A stretch of 46,431 nucleotides of DNA from an uncultured Eubacteriales bacterium (GTDB lineage: Bacteria; Bacillota; Clostridia; Oscillospirales; Oscillospiraceae): contig UROG01000018.1 of NCBI GenBank assembly GCA_900549485.1, positions 1-46,431 of the forward strand, written 5' to 3'. A program made the translations under genes and the position numbers. The notes beneath the pieces were generated by a model. That model was given only the letters and a program-made list of their open reading frames with translations, had not been told where the DNA came from and ran no database searches. This document shows positions 1 through 9,013 of the stretch, in pieces (the first letter of the stretch is position 1; each line of letters begins with the position of its first letter).

Positions 1-121
1 GCGGGTCTTGCCCCCTCAAGCTCCCCCGCTGCTCTATTATCTGACTTTAAAACATGGTTTTCTGACAGTCTAACCCCCCTGCACCGTTTTGCCGGTGCAG
101 GGGGGTTACTTGTTATATGCG
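1..121. other. Gene-free left edge with a strong hairpin
   Basis: No convincing gene is seen here. The stretch downstream of cysS holds one strong hairpin (listed separately). A short plus-strand reading frame that runs into cysS has no ribosome binding site and no recognisable protein. Confidence 0.6.
72..107 (-). terminator. Hairpin downstream of cysS
   Basis: Perfect 14-bp inverted repeat: AACCCCCCTGCACC (72-85) pairs with 94-107 around an 8-nt loop. It starts 15 bases beyond the cysS stop, where a terminator for the long leftward operon would be expected. Neither side has a strong T-run, so it could also stop a rightward transcript. Confidence 0.6.
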
Positions 122-1573
122 TTATATGCGCTTCCACTTCGCGCCGTTTGGAATGTCGGTAAGCTCTATACCGGCGGCTTTCAGCTCATCTCTGAGTCTG
201 TCGGCCTCGGCAAAGTTCTTTGCTTTTTTGGCGTCCTGACGCGCCTGAATCTTTGCCTCTATTTCAGGATCGCTTTCGCCGGACTCTGAGAAGATGGTAA
301 AGCCCGCGGGCGCGGCGGCCTGCTTTTTAAGCTCCTCGCGCTTCTTCGCGGCCTTCTCGAGCAGTGAAAGACCCAGAACCGTGTCAAAAAGACCGATCAC
401 ATAGAGCTTGGTCGCGTCGTTCGTCTTATACTTTAGTACGTCGTAGAGCGACGTCACGGCAAGAGAGGTGTTGAGATCGTTATCCAGCGCGGAACGGAAT
501 TTTTCGTCAAGCGCTTTGACAGCGTCCTCATCAAGAGGCTCTTCACCGGCGTTGAGTGCGGCGATTTTGTTTATGAGCTTCTGATAAGTACCCTGCGCAT
601 TGTCAAGATTTTCCCATGTGAAGACAAGGGACTTGCGGTAATGACTCTGGAGGCAGAACAGACGGTAGGCAAGCGGATCGTAGCCTTTTTCCTCAAGCAG
701 CGAAACCGTGAGAAATTCGCCCTTCGACTTGGACATTTTTCCGCTGCTTGTGTTCAGGTGGAGGACATGCATCCAATAATTGCACCATTTATGTCCCAAG
801 TAGCTCTCGGATTGGGCGATTTCGTTGGTGTGGTGGGGGAAAGCGTTGTCTATCCCGCCGCAGTGGATATCAAGATCCTCGCCGAGATGCTTCATGGAAA
901 TGCCGGAGCATTCGATGTGCCAGCCGGGGTAGCCCACGCCCCAGGGGGAATCCCATTTGAGCGCCTGATCTTCAAACTTGGATTTGGTGAACCACAGCAC
1001 AAAGTCGTTCTTGTTGCGCTTGTTGGTGTCCTCGTCAACGCCCTCACGGACGCCGACGTCCAGATCTTCCGCGTTGAAGTCATTGAACACGTAATATTTT
1101 TCAAGCTTGGAAGTGTCGAAATAGACGTTTCCGCCGGCAAGATAGGCATAGCCGGTGTCGATAAGCTTGGTAATTATCTTGATATACTCGTCGATGCAGT
1201 TCGTTGCCGGCTCCACGACATCGGGAGTCTTGATGTTGAGCTTTGCGCAGTCGGAGAAGAAAGCGTCGGTGTAGAATTTTGCGATTTCCATGACGCTCTT
1301 ATGCTCGCGCTTTGCGCCCTTGAGCATCTTGTCCTCACCCTCGTCGGCGTCGGAAGTAAGGTGACCGACGTCGGTGATGTTCATAACGCGCTTCACATTG
1401 TAGCCGAGGTAGCGCAGATATTTCTCAAGAATATCCTCCATGATATAGGAGCGGAGATTGCCGATATGCGCAAAATGGTAGACGGTGGGACCGCAGGTGT
1501 ACATCTTGACGATGTCGGGATGATTGGGAACAAATTCTTCCTTTGTTCTGGTGGCGGAATTGTAAAGCTTCAT
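122..1573 (-). CDS. cysS: Cysteine--tRNA ligase
   Basis: Charges tRNA-Cys with cysteine in the cytoplasm (class I aminoacyl-tRNA synthetase, 483 aa, normal length for the family). Visible hallmarks are the N-terminal MYTCGPTVY segment, the HIGH-type motif HIGN at residues 36-39, the zinc ligands Cys27, Cys222, His247 and Glu251 in the usual contexts (HIECSG, PHHTNEIAQSE), and the KMSKS loop at 279-283. The C-terminal DALR-like helical region ends in a basic tail. The ATG is preceded by AGGAGA at good spacing. It is the last gene of the leftward run from recA through pgsA, 53 bp after pgsA. Confidence 0.97.
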   Translation of the reverse strand: MKLYNSATRTKEEFVPNHPDIVKMYTCGPTVYHFAHIGNLRSYIMEDILEKYLRYLGYNVKRVMNITDVGHLTSDADEGEDKMLKGAKREHKSVMEIAKFYTDAFFSDCAKLNIKTPDVVEPATNCIDEYIKIITKLIDTGYAYLAGGNVYFDTSKLEKYYVFNDFNAEDLDVGVREGVDEDTNKRNKNDFVLWFTKSKFEDQALKWDSPWGVGYPGWHIECSGISMKHLGEDLDIHCGGIDNAFPHHTNEIAQSESYLGHKWCNYWMHVLHLNTSSGKMSKSKGEFLTVSLLEEKGYDPLAYRLFCLQSHYRKSLVFTWENLDNAQGTYQKLINKIAALNAGEEPLDEDAVKALDEKFRSALDNDLNTSLAVTSLYDVLKYKTNDATKLYVIGLFDTVLGLSLLEKAAKKREELKKQAAAPAGFTIFSESGESDPEIEAKIQARQDAKKAKNFAEADRLRDELKAAGIELTDIPNGAKWKRI

Positions 1574-1626
1574 TTGGTCGTTCTCCTATGAAATTAATTA
1601 CGAAAAAATCGATGAAGACACTGTTT

Positions 1627-2145
1627 TCAATCAGAAAACACGTCAATGTTCTTGATAAAATATTCTACGCCTGAATATACCGTCGTGACGAGGATTATCA
1701 CCGTACACACCGTATTCAAAGCATTGCTGCCGGAAAACAGCAGCATCAGCGCAATGCATACCATTGTGGAGGCGGTCTTGATCTTCCCAGACCATGCGGC
1801 GGCGATAACGCGCCCCTGCTCGACAGCGATGAGCCTCAGTCCGGATACGGCAAATTCGCGCATCAGCACTATCGCCACGCACCAGCCGCCCATCTGGTTG
1901 TTTTCGATGAAAAAGCACATTGCCGACAGCACGAGCATTTTATCTGCCAGCGGGTCAAGAAATTTGCCGACGTCGCTTATCTGATTATAGTGCCTTGCGA
2001 TATATCCGTCAACAAAATCAGAGAGCGAAGCGATGACATAGACCGCAAACGCCCAGCCCAGATGACCGGTATATGCGAAAACGAGAAACACGGGGATAAG
2101 CACAGCACGGAATAAAGTTATGATATTGGCTGTTGTTTTGAACAT
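1627..2145 (-). CDS. pgsA: CDP-diacylglycerol--glycerol-3-phosphate 3-phosphatidyltransferase
   Basis: Membrane enzyme that makes phosphatidylglycerol phosphate from CDP-diacylglycerol and glycerol-3-phosphate, the committed step to phosphatidylglycerol and cardiolipin. The CDP-alcohol phosphatidyltransferase signature DG-x2-AR-x8-G-x3-D-x3-D is complete near residues 45-70, and the rest is a string of hydrophobic helices (172 aa, usual size). An upstream in-frame ATG at 2163 would overlap rimO. The ATG at 2145 is preferred because AGAGGTG sits 5 nt before it and it starts 1 bp after the rimO stop. The rimO-pgsA coupling next to recA resembles other Firmicutes. Confidence 0.93.
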   Translation of the reverse strand: MFKTTANIITLFRAVLIPVFLVFAYTGHLGWAFAVYVIASLSDFVDGYIARHYNQISDVGKFLDPLADKMLVLSAMCFFIENNQMGGWCVAIVLMREFAVSGLRLIAVEQGRVIAAAWSGKIKTASTMVCIALMLLFSGSNALNTVCTVIILVTTVYSGVEYFIKNIDVFSD

Positions 2146-2146
2146 A

Positions 2147-3463
2147 TCACACCTCTTCACCATATAAAAGTCCGTCCTCGGCGGAGGTTATGAGCACATC
2201 GACCATGTCGCCCTCCTCGCAGTCCCCCGAAAACAGAACCTGACCGTCGATATCCGGCGAGTCGGCATAGGAGCGGCCGACATGCCAACAGTTTTCTTCG
2301 TCGTAGTATTCGTACAGCACTTTTATCGTCTTTCCGATAAAGGAATTGCAGAAATCGTCCATAATAGGCGCCTGAAGCTCCATTATAAGCTCTGCACGGC
2401 GCTGAGCCTCTTCAAAGTCAACATGCTCCATAGCGGCGGCGGGAGTGCCCTCCTCAGGTGAAAACGGGAAAACGCCCACGCGCTCTATGCGCGCTTCCTT
2501 CAGAAATCCGCACAGCTCCTCAAACTCCGCCTCGCCTTCGCCGGGAAGACCTGCAATAAGGCTTGTGCGCAGAACAACGCCGGGAATCCTCTCGCGCAGC
2601 TTACGGAAGAGCGTGCGTATCTCCCCGCCGGTGCCGCGCCGGTTCATTGCCTTGAGTATCCTGTCGTTTATATGCTGTATCGGGATATCGAGATATTTCA
2701 CTATCTTGTCGTTGGAAGCGATCTCGTCTATAAGCTCATCGTCAAACTGATCGGGATAGAGGTAGTGCAGCCGTATCCATTCTACACCGTCGATCTCCGC
2801 AATTTTGCGGCACAGCTGCGCAAGACAGCGTTTGCCGTAAAGATCGGTTCCGTAGCGGGTTATGTCCTGCGCAATGACGATCACTTCCTTTATCCCGTGC
2901 GCCGCCATGTCGCGTACTTCCTCAAGGATGTTTTCCATTTCCCTTGAGCGGTAGCGGCCGCGGATATACGGGATAGCGCAGAAAGCGCAGAAATTGTTGC
3001 AGCCCTCGGCGATGCGCAGGTATGCCCACGCGGGGCCGGTCGAGATAACGCGGGGTATTTCGTCGATAGACTTGCTGCTGTCGGCGAACAGATTGATTTT
3101 CCTGCTTTCAAGAACCGTGTTGGCAGCGCCGACAATGTCCCCGAAGCTGCCCACGCCGAGAAACGCGTCAACCTCCGGAAGCTCTGCGGCGATCTCCGCC
3201 TTGTAGCGTTCGGGGAGGCAGCCCGTGACGATAATGCCGCCCAATTTCCCCGCCTTTTTAAGCTCCGCCATTTCAAGGATGGTATCGATCGCTTCGGTTT
3301 TGGCGGCGTCAATAAACCCGCAGGTGTTGACGATCACAAGGTCGGCGCCGTCCGGTTCCGAGACCATTTCAAATCCGGCGTCGTTCATCAGATATATCAT
3401 TTGTTCGCTGTTTACAAGATTTTTTGCACAGCCGAGAGAGATAAGCGCGTATGTGTTGTTCAT
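2147..3463 (-). CDS. rimO: Ribosomal protein S12 methylthiotransferase RimO
   Basis: Radical-SAM enzyme that adds a methylthio group to a conserved aspartate of ribosomal protein S12. The 438-aa protein has the three-part MiaB/RimO architecture: an N-terminal UPF0004 domain with cluster cysteines Cys12, Cys48 and Cys82, a radical-SAM core with CNNFCAFC (Cys155, Cys159, Cys162), and a C-terminal TRAM domain. The opening LISLGCAKNLVNSE and the segment PYIRGRYRSR favour RimO over the tRNA-modifying MiaB. It lies 19 bp after recX and is translationally coupled to pgsA. Its substrate S12 is encoded in the same window (21693-22118). Confidence 0.94.
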   Translation of the reverse strand: MNNTYALISLGCAKNLVNSEQMIYLMNDAGFEMVSEPDGADLVIVNTCGFIDAAKTEAIDTILEMAELKKAGKLGGIIVTGCLPERYKAEIAAELPEVDAFLGVGSFGDIVGAANTVLESRKINLFADSSKSIDEIPRVISTGPAWAYLRIAEGCNNFCAFCAIPYIRGRYRSREMENILEEVRDMAAHGIKEVIVIAQDITRYGTDLYGKRCLAQLCRKIAEIDGVEWIRLHYLYPDQFDDELIDEIASNDKIVKYLDIPIQHINDRILKAMNRRGTGGEIRTLFRKLRERIPGVVLRTSLIAGLPGEGEAEFEELCGFLKEARIERVGVFPFSPEEGTPAAAMEHVDFEEAQRRAELIMELQAPIMDDFCNSFIGKTIKVLYEYYDEENCWHVGRSYADSPDIDGQVLFSGDCEEGDMVDVLITSAEDGLLYGEEV

Positions 3464-3482
3464 AATCGTACCTTTGCAATGT

Positions 3483-4088
3483 TTATTCGGCTTCTGCGGA
3501 GAAGCGTGAAAGCGCCTCGCGTATTTCCTCCCATGAATAGCCGCGGCGGTACAGCGCCTGACTTACCTTGCCGATCTGCGCCCTGTCGCATGGGTCGGTG
3601 AGGCGGGAGGAGATGAATCTGTCGATTTTTCCGCTGTTATCGGGCGCGGCGTCAAGCGCGCCGTCCCACAGCTCGCGGGAGATACCGCGTTTTGAAAGTT
3701 CGCTTTTTATGCGCCCGGCGCCGTATCCCTTGGCGGCATAATGCCGCGCCACGGCGGCGGCGTAGCTTTCGTCGTCAATAAGAGCGTTTTCCGAAAGCCA
3801 CAGGACGCAGTAGTCTGCCGTGTCTTCTTCAAAGTCCTTTTCCAGCAGCTTTTTTTTGATTTCGGCGCAGCTCATAGGCCTGCGGGAGAGATATTCAAGC
3901 GCTTTTTCGCGGGCAAGGGCGCGGCGGGAGGAGAGCCTGAACTCGTCCGTAAGCGCCGCATCAAGCTCCTTGCCGGAAAACAGTCTCATATCCGTGACGA
4001 CGCCGAGAGTTGTTTTTATCTCCTCGCCGTTTTCAAGCGTAACGGTAAGCCGTCCCGGACTCGTCTGCTTTATAAGGGAAACCGTCAT
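3483..4088 (-). CDS. recX: Regulatory protein RecX
   Basis: Cytoplasmic modulator that binds RecA filaments and tunes recombinase activity. The 201-aa protein shows the RecX three-helix repeat pattern: a region with ALEYLSRRPMSCAEIKKKL, a second repeat with LIDDESYAAAVARHYAAKGY, and a final repeat near SQALYRRGYSWEEIREAL. The N-terminal ~45 residues form a short beta-rich extension found in Firmicutes members. It starts 26 bp after recA on the same strand, the classic recA-recX arrangement. The ribosome binding site is weak, which may keep RecX below RecA. Confidence 0.9.
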   Translation of the reverse strand: MTVSLIKQTSPGRLTVTLENGEEIKTTLGVVTDMRLFSGKELDAALTDEFRLSSRRALAREKALEYLSRRPMSCAEIKKKLLEKDFEEDTADYCVLWLSENALIDDESYAAAVARHYAAKGYGAGRIKSELSKRGISRELWDGALDAAPDNSGKIDRFISSRLTDPCDRAQIGKVSQALYRRGYSWEEIREALSRFSAEAE

Positions 4089-4114
4089 GAAATTTACCTG
4101 ATAAGCCGGAATTA

Positions 4115-5221
4115 TCAGCCTTCGTCAAAGTCAGCCGCACTTACGTTTACGGGCTTGGCGGCGGCAAGCTTTGCTTCCTTCTGAGCCTTGGGAGAGAGCT
4201 TCCATGCGTTCTCACGCACTTCCTGCTCTATCTTGTCGCAGATTTCCGGGTTGTTGGAGAGGTATTCCTTCACCCCGTCCTTACCCTGGATACGCTGGGT
4301 GCCGACGGTGAACCATGCGCCCGCTTTGTCGATTATCTCAAGCTTCACCGCAAGGTCAACTATCTCGCTGAGCTTTGAGATGCCCTCACCGTAGATTATA
4401 TCGAACTCCGCCTCGCGGAAGGGAGGTGCGACCTTGTTCTTGACGACCTTGGCGCGGGTGCGGTTGCCTATCATCTCGCCGTTATTCTTGAGCGTTTCGA
4501 TGCGGCGCACGTCAATGCGCACGGAGGCGTAATATTTAAGCGCCAGACCGCCGGGAGTAGTCTCGGGGTTGCCGTACATGACGCCTATTTTCTGACGCAG
4601 CTGGTTTATGAAAATAACGGTGCAGTTGTTTTTGGAAATAGCGCCGGCAAGACGGCGCATTGCCTGGGACATGAGCCTTGCAAGCGCGCCGACGACGGTG
4701 TCGCCCACTTCGCCCTCAAGCTCAACCCTCGGAATGAGCGCGGCGACCGAGTCGATAACGAGTACGTCCACGGCGCCGGAACGGACGAGCGATTCCGCAA
4801 TGTCAAGAGCCTGCTCACCGGTGTCCGGCTGGGATATGAGCAGGGAGTTTATATCAACGCCGAGAGCCTGCGCGTATGCCGGCTCAAGGGCGTGTTCAAC
4901 GTCAATGTATGCCGCGTCGCCGCCTGCCTTCTGTGCGGAAGCGACGATATGCAGCGCAAGCGTGGTTTTACCGGAGGCCTCGGGACCGTATATCTCAACG
5001 ATCCTTCCCTTTGGAACGCCGCCTATGCCGAGGGCGAGGTCAAGGGAAAGGGAGCCGGTGGAAAGAGCCTCGACATTGACGGATATATCATCACCGAGGC
5101 GCATTATAGTACCCTTGCCGTAATCTTTTTCAATTTTTGCAATTGCCGTTTCAAGAGCCTTTTTTCTGTCGCTTACGGCGGCAGAAGCGGCAGCGGCGGA
5201 AGTTTTTTTCTTTTCAGCCAT
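4115..5221 (-). CDS. recA: Recombinase RecA
   Basis: Strand-exchange ATPase for homologous recombination and the co-protease of the SOS response. The 368-aa protein has Walker A GPEASGKTT (about residues 79-87), Walker B VLVIDSVAALIP, and the L1/L2 DNA-binding region around GALARLMSQAMRRLAG and INQLRQKIGVMYGNPETTPGG. An alanine-rich N-terminal extension of about 15 residues precedes the standard start region. The ATG follows an AGGAGG site. No clear LexA box was found in the 106-bp upstream gap (5222-5327), so SOS control is not shown by the sequence. Confidence 0.98.
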   Translation of the reverse strand: MAEKKKTSAAAASAAVSDRKKALETAIAKIEKDYGKGTIMRLGDDISVNVEALSTGSLSLDLALGIGGVPKGRIVEIYGPEASGKTTLALHIVASAQKAGGDAAYIDVEHALEPAYAQALGVDINSLLISQPDTGEQALDIAESLVRSGAVDVLVIDSVAALIPRVELEGEVGDTVVGALARLMSQAMRRLAGAISKNNCTVIFINQLRQKIGVMYGNPETTPGGLALKYYASVRIDVRRIETLKNNGEMIGNRTRAKVVKNKVAPPFREAEFDIIYGEGISKLSEIVDLAVKLEIIDKAGAWFTVGTQRIQGKDGVKEYLSNNPEICDKIEQEVRENAWKLSPKAQKEAKLAAAKPVNVSAADFDEG

Positions 5222-5327
5222 ATTGCGCCTCCTGTTTTAATCACGTTTTAAGAAGTTGTCGTAAAAAGATAGATCGAAAACCAAAAGTTCGGTATGATGC
5301 CGATAACGGATGTTTTTTTGATAAAAA

Positions 5328-6182
5328 TTACATTTTTCCGTATACAACACGGTCTATGCCGAGAGTGTCCTGCTTGACGCCGGTGCTTTCGAAACCGGCT
5401 GAATTGAGCATGTCCAGAACGGCGTCGGCCTGCCCTTCGCCGACTTCAAAGATGAGGTGGCCGCCGACGCGGAGAAGGGATTTCCAGTATTTGATGATAC
5501 CCTTATAGAATTTGAGACCGTCAGCGCCGCCGTCAAGCGCCCAGACAGGCTCATAATCCTTGACGGAGGGGTCAAGCTTTGATATCTCGCCGGTGGCTAT
5601 GTACGGGGGATTTGCCACGATCATGTCAAACTCCCCTATGCCGAGCGGAGGCGTGGCAAGGGCATCCGCCTGCATACAGATGACCCGCGATATAACGCGG
5701 TTGGCAGCGGCGTTCCGGCGGCATATTTCAAGGGCGTTGGCGCTGATGTCTATGGAGACGAAGCGGGTCGCGGGCATTTCATGCCCGATCGCGCAGGTGA
5801 TGCAGCCGCTTCCGCAGCACAGATCAAGAATCCTTGCGTCCATCTTTCTGCCCATAAGAAGCTCGATCGCGGTATCGACAAGAACCTCCGTATCGACACG
5901 CGGGATGAGGACGTCGGGGGTGGTGATTATCGGAAGACCGTAAAATTCCCATGTGCCGGTGATATACGCGACAGGCTCGCCGCGAAGTCTCCGTGCGGTG
6001 TAGTCGGTGACCTTTTCTTCGATCTGGTTGCTGGCGTAGAGATTCATGTCCCGCAGAAGCTCTGCGACCGATTTGCCGGCGGCGGCGGCAACGATATAAC
6101 GCGCCTCCTGATTGAACGCCTCTATCCCGCGCTGGCGGAGGACGGTCCTCGTGTTGAGGTATATGTCGTTATAGGTTTTCAT
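5328..6182 (-). CDS. prmC: Peptide chain release factor N5-glutamine methyltransferase PrmC
   Basis: Methylates the glutamine of the GGQ motif in release factors 1 and 2 using S-adenosylmethionine. The 284-aa protein has an N-terminal helical release-factor-binding domain (about 1-75), the SAM-binding loop LDLCCGSGCI (about 119-128) and the catalytic NPPY motif at 191-194. It follows the YqhQ (DUF1385) gene by 2 bp, a pairing common in Firmicutes. The usual neighbour prfA (RF1) is not in the window. recA follows after 106 bp. Confidence 0.94.
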   Translation of the reverse strand: MKTYNDIYLNTRTVLRQRGIEAFNQEARYIVAAAAGKSVAELLRDMNLYASNQIEEKVTDYTARRLRGEPVAYITGTWEFYGLPIITTPDVLIPRVDTEVLVDTAIELLMGRKMDARILDLCCGSGCITCAIGHEMPATRFVSIDISANALEICRRNAAANRVISRVICMQADALATPPLGIGEFDMIVANPPYIATGEISKLDPSVKDYEPVWALDGGADGLKFYKGIIKYWKSLLRVGGHLIFEVGEGQADAVLDMLNSAGFESTGVKQDTLGIDRVVYGKM

Positions 6183-6184
6183 CT

Positions 6185-7132
6185 TTATTTACCCCATTCG
6201 TCAGAGCCTTTTTCATCGGGAATGACAAGCTCCATCGCCCGTATCGCGCACTCGATCATACCGTCGTCCGGCTCGCTCGTGGTGATGTGCTGGAGCCATT
6301 TGCCGGGGGCGGAGAGAAACGCGGAAAGCTTGTTGTCGTGCATACCGCACCAGCGGTTTATTTCATAGCTGATGCCCACGACAAGAGGCAGGAGCAGCAG
6401 ATGGCAGCCGATGCGCGGAAGCGTCGCGCTGACCTTGACAACGGAGTTGACAAGAATACTGACGACCATGACGACGAGCAGAAAGCTTGTGCCGCAGCGG
6501 GGATGGAAGCGCGACTCCGGACGGACGTTCTCGACCGTCAGCTCCTTGCCGTGTTCATATGCGAATATGGTTTTATGTTCCGCGCCGTGGTAGGAAAAAA
6601 GACGCTTGACGTCGGGCTGCATTGCGCACAGGCGCATATATATAAGAAGTATAATGACCCTCATTGCGCCCTCGCAGAGGTTGCGCACAAAAAAGCTGTG
6701 TGTAAACGGCTTTATAAGGCTCACAACGAATGTAGGCAGGAAGACGAACAGGAACAGCGACAGGGCGATGCCCAGAACAACGGCGACGCCGATAACGATC
6801 TTTTTCGCCTTTTCTTCGGAGAAATGTTCTTCTATCCACTTATCCAGCTTGTCAGGCTCGCCCTGATCTTCGATGGGGATAAGATCGGCGGAGTAGGTAA
6901 GCGCGGTCATGCCGTTTATGAGCGAGGAAAGGAAAATGGCGCAGCCTCTTATGAGCGGCCAGCCGAGAATGGGATATTTATCCTTTATGAATTTAAGCTC
7001 ATCGACTTTTTCGACAAGCCCGTCCTTTGTGCGGCAGACGATCGCCTGCTTTTTCGGGCCGCGCATCAGAATACCCTCAATGAGAGCCTGACCGCCTATC
7101 GAGGTATGGAAAGAACAAGATTTTTCAGACAT
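6185..7132 (-). CDS. DUF1385 family membrane protein (YqhQ-like)
   Basis: Polytopic membrane protein of the DUF1385/YqhQ family, whose function is not settled. The 315-aa protein opens with a family-typical segment (GGQALIEGILMRGPKK), has hydrophobic segments around residues 50-70, 110-140, 150-170 and 215-255, and carries the conserved stretch SYHGAEHKTIFAYEHGKEL followed by HPRCGTSFL, rich in potential metal-binding His, Glu and Cys. Its stop lies 2 bp before prmC, so the two are surely co-transcribed. The prmC linkage is recurrent in Firmicutes, but I would not infer a role in release-factor methylation from it. Confidence 0.88.
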   Translation of the reverse strand: MSEKSCSFHTSIGGQALIEGILMRGPKKQAIVCRTKDGLVEKVDELKFIKDKYPILGWPLIRGCAIFLSSLINGMTALTYSADLIPIEDQGEPDKLDKWIEEHFSEEKAKKIVIGVAVVLGIALSLFLFVFLPTFVVSLIKPFTHSFFVRNLCEGAMRVIILLIYMRLCAMQPDVKRLFSYHGAEHKTIFAYEHGKELTVENVRPESRFHPRCGTSFLLVVMVVSILVNSVVKVSATLPRIGCHLLLLPLVVGISYEINRWCGMHDNKLSAFLSAPGKWLQHITTSEPDDGMIECAIRAMELVIPDEKGSDEWGK

Positions 7133-7189
7133 ATTTTCACCTTTTTTACTTCTATATTGCTGTATTCCGGGCCGTTTTTCCGCAGCGTG

Positions 7190-8182
7190 TCAGCTGCTGC
7201 TCAGCGGGAGAACGATCTCGACTCTGCATCCGCCGCCTTCGGCGTTTGAAATATTCAAAGTGCCGTCGTGGCGGGAGATTATTTCATCGCATACGGAAAG
7301 ACCGATGCCGGTGCCGCGGTTTTTGGAGCTGCCCTTGTAGAATTTTTCCTTGACGTGGGGAAGCTCTGCGCTCGGAATACCATGACCGTAATCGCGGAAG
7401 ACTATGTGTACCCCGTCTGCGTCCGCCGTCATGGATACGTCAAGCTTTTTCCCGTCGCCACCGTGCTTTACGGCGTTGTCCATAAGGTTGAGGAAAACCT
7501 GCTTGAGCCGTTCCGGATCGCCTGGGATGAGCGGGATCTCTGCGGGGGGAGCGGTATAATTAAGCTCCATTCCGGCCTGCTTGAGAAATTCGCCGTAAGT
7601 AAAGAGCGCATCCTCAAGCTCCGCCGCGATGTCGATAAGCTCGACACGCAGGTTGAAGCGCCCGTCCTGAATACGCGTGAACTCCAGAAGCTCCGTCACC
7701 ATTCTGGTGAGGCGTTCCGCCTCCTTGGAGATTATGTTGATGCCGCGAAGGGAGTCGCCCTTGACGGCAGGGTCGTATGCTATCGTTTCCGCCCAGCCGG
7801 TTATCGCCGTCAGCGGTGTGCGCAGCTCATGCGATATCTGGGAGATAAATTCCGTTCTGGACTTTTCCGCACCGGCGACCTTTTCGGACATATTGTTTAT
7901 TTCTGCCGTAAGATTGCCGAGCTCGTTTTCAAATTTATCCTCCATCTGAATACCGTAGCTTCCGCCTGCGATACGCGAGGCAAAGCTTGTCAGGTCATTG
8001 ATAGGGCTGCTGACGCAGCGTCTGAACCAGATATTGAGAAGGATGAGATATACGCATATAATAAGCAGGATAACAGCGCCCCATACCGTATTTCCGTTGT
8101 GTATCAGCCACATGCCGAGAACAATAAGGGCTATCGACGCAACGGTGGAGGCAAGAAGCTGGTTTTTCAGTGTTTTGAACAT
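7190..8182 (-). CDS. Sensor histidine kinase, two closely spaced TM helices
   Basis: Membrane-bound two-component sensor of 330 aa. Two hydrophobic helices (about residues 11-29 and 32-53) are separated by only a few residues, so there is almost no extracytoplasmic domain. This suggests it senses the membrane itself, a partner protein or a cytoplasmic signal. A HAMP region (about 54-105) leads to the H-box SQISHELRTP (His118) and a complete HATPase domain (N box LMDNAVKHG, G boxes FRDYGHGIP and RGTGIGLSV). It is co-directional with the response regulator 141 bp upstream, its obvious partner. The ribosome binding site is modest. Confidence 0.9.
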   Translation of the reverse strand: MFKTLKNQLLASTVASIALIVLGMWLIHNGNTVWGAVILLIICVYLILLNIWFRRCVSSPINDLTSFASRIAGGSYGIQMEDKFENELGNLTAEINNMSEKVAGAEKSRTEFISQISHELRTPLTAITGWAETIAYDPAVKGDSLRGINIISKEAERLTRMVTELLEFTRIQDGRFNLRVELIDIAAELEDALFTYGEFLKQAGMELNYTAPPAEIPLIPGDPERLKQVFLNLMDNAVKHGGDGKKLDVSMTADADGVHIVFRDYGHGIPSAELPHVKEKFYKGSSKNRGTGIGLSVCDEIISRHDGTLNISNAEGGGCRVEIVLPLSSS

Positions 8183-8323
8183 TTACCGGTTACTTCCTAA
8201 ATTTTTTTGATCAAAAGCGGCTGCCCCGGTCAGAGCCTGCGCCTGACGCCGCGGCAGAGCGCGAAATGGGCGTACGGTACGCACGGACAGCCGTTTATAA
8301 TGACGTGTCCGTCAAACGCGTGG
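8183..8323. other. Gap between response regulator and kinase
   Basis: The 141 bp between the regulator stop and the kinase start hold no gene. Several short GC-rich inverted repeats are present (for example around 8240-8285), but none is a convincing terminator. Confidence 0.4.
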
Positions 8324-9013
8324 TCAGTACCCCCATTTGTAGCCGTAGCCCCACACGGTGGTGAGATACTCCGGCTCGGTTGGGTCGCTTTCGATCTTGA
8401 TGCGCAGTCTTCTGATGTTCACATCGACGGTTTTGAGTTCTCCGGCAAAATCGTTGCCCCAGACGGCGGCGAGAATATCCTCTCTGGACATCGCCTTGCC
8501 GGGGTTTTCCATAAACAGCTTCATGAGCAGATATTCTATCTGCGTGAGCTTGAGGCGCTGACCGTTCTTTTCAAGTGTGCGGTTGCGCGTGTTGAGCAGG
8601 AACGGACCGCTCGTAAGCTCGGGCGGGGTCTTCTCCTCATCGCCTACGTCGAGACGGCGCACAAGCGCGTCTACCCTTGCGGTCAGCTCAGCGGGGGAGA
8701 AGGGCTTTGTGACATAATCGTCCGCGCCGGTCATAAGTCCGGTCACTTTATCTATCTCCTGACTTTTGGCGGTGAGCATGATGATACCCATCTTGGAGCC
8801 GGAAGCGCGTATGCGGCGGCAGACCTCAAAGCCGTCAATATCCGGCAGCATGACGTCAAGCAGCGCAAGGCAGATATCCGGGTTTACCTTGAGCTTTTCA
8901 AGCGCCATCGCGCCGTTTTCCGCTTCGATAGGCTCGTATCCGCTTCGGCGCAGATTGATGACCACAAAACTTCTGATGTTGGATTCGTCTTCAAGTACAA
9001 GTATCTTTTTCAT
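8324..9013 (-). CDS. OmpR/PhoB-family response regulator
   Basis: DNA-binding response regulator of 229 aa. The receiver domain has acidic residues Glu8-Asp9, phospho-acceptor Asp53 (ALLDVMLP) and the VTKPFSP lysine. The C-terminal winged-helix domain (about 130-229) ends in the typical TVWGYGYKW. A longer frame exists, but the ATG at 9013 is chosen because AAGGAGG lies 9 nt before it and the protein then begins with the standard MKKILVLEDE. It is the first gene of the long leftward run through cysS, so part of that run may share its promoter. Target genes cannot be read from the sequence. Confidence 0.92.
   Translation of the reverse strand: MKKILVLEDESNIRSFVVINLRRSGYEPIEAENGAMALEKLKVNPDICLALLDVMLPDIDGFEVCRRIRASGSKMGIIMLTAKSQEIDKVTGLMTGADDYVTKPFSPAELTARVDALVRRLDVGDEEKTPPELTSGPFLLNTRNRTLEKNGQRLKLTQIEYLLMKLFMENPGKAMSREDILAAVWGNDFAGELKTVDVNIRRLRIKIESDPTEPEYLTTVWGYGYKWGY

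Noticed and set aside
5262..5300. Possible LexA (SOS) box upstream of recA, CGAA...TTCG dyad
   Set aside because: The dyad reads CGAA-N9-TTCG, and the inner AAC-GTT half-sites are separated by five bases, not the four of the Firmicutes consensus, so it does not fit.
6287..7249. 320-residue plus-strand frame opposite the DUF1385 gene
   Set aside because: Antisense shadow of a membrane-protein gene with no ribosome binding site and no motif.
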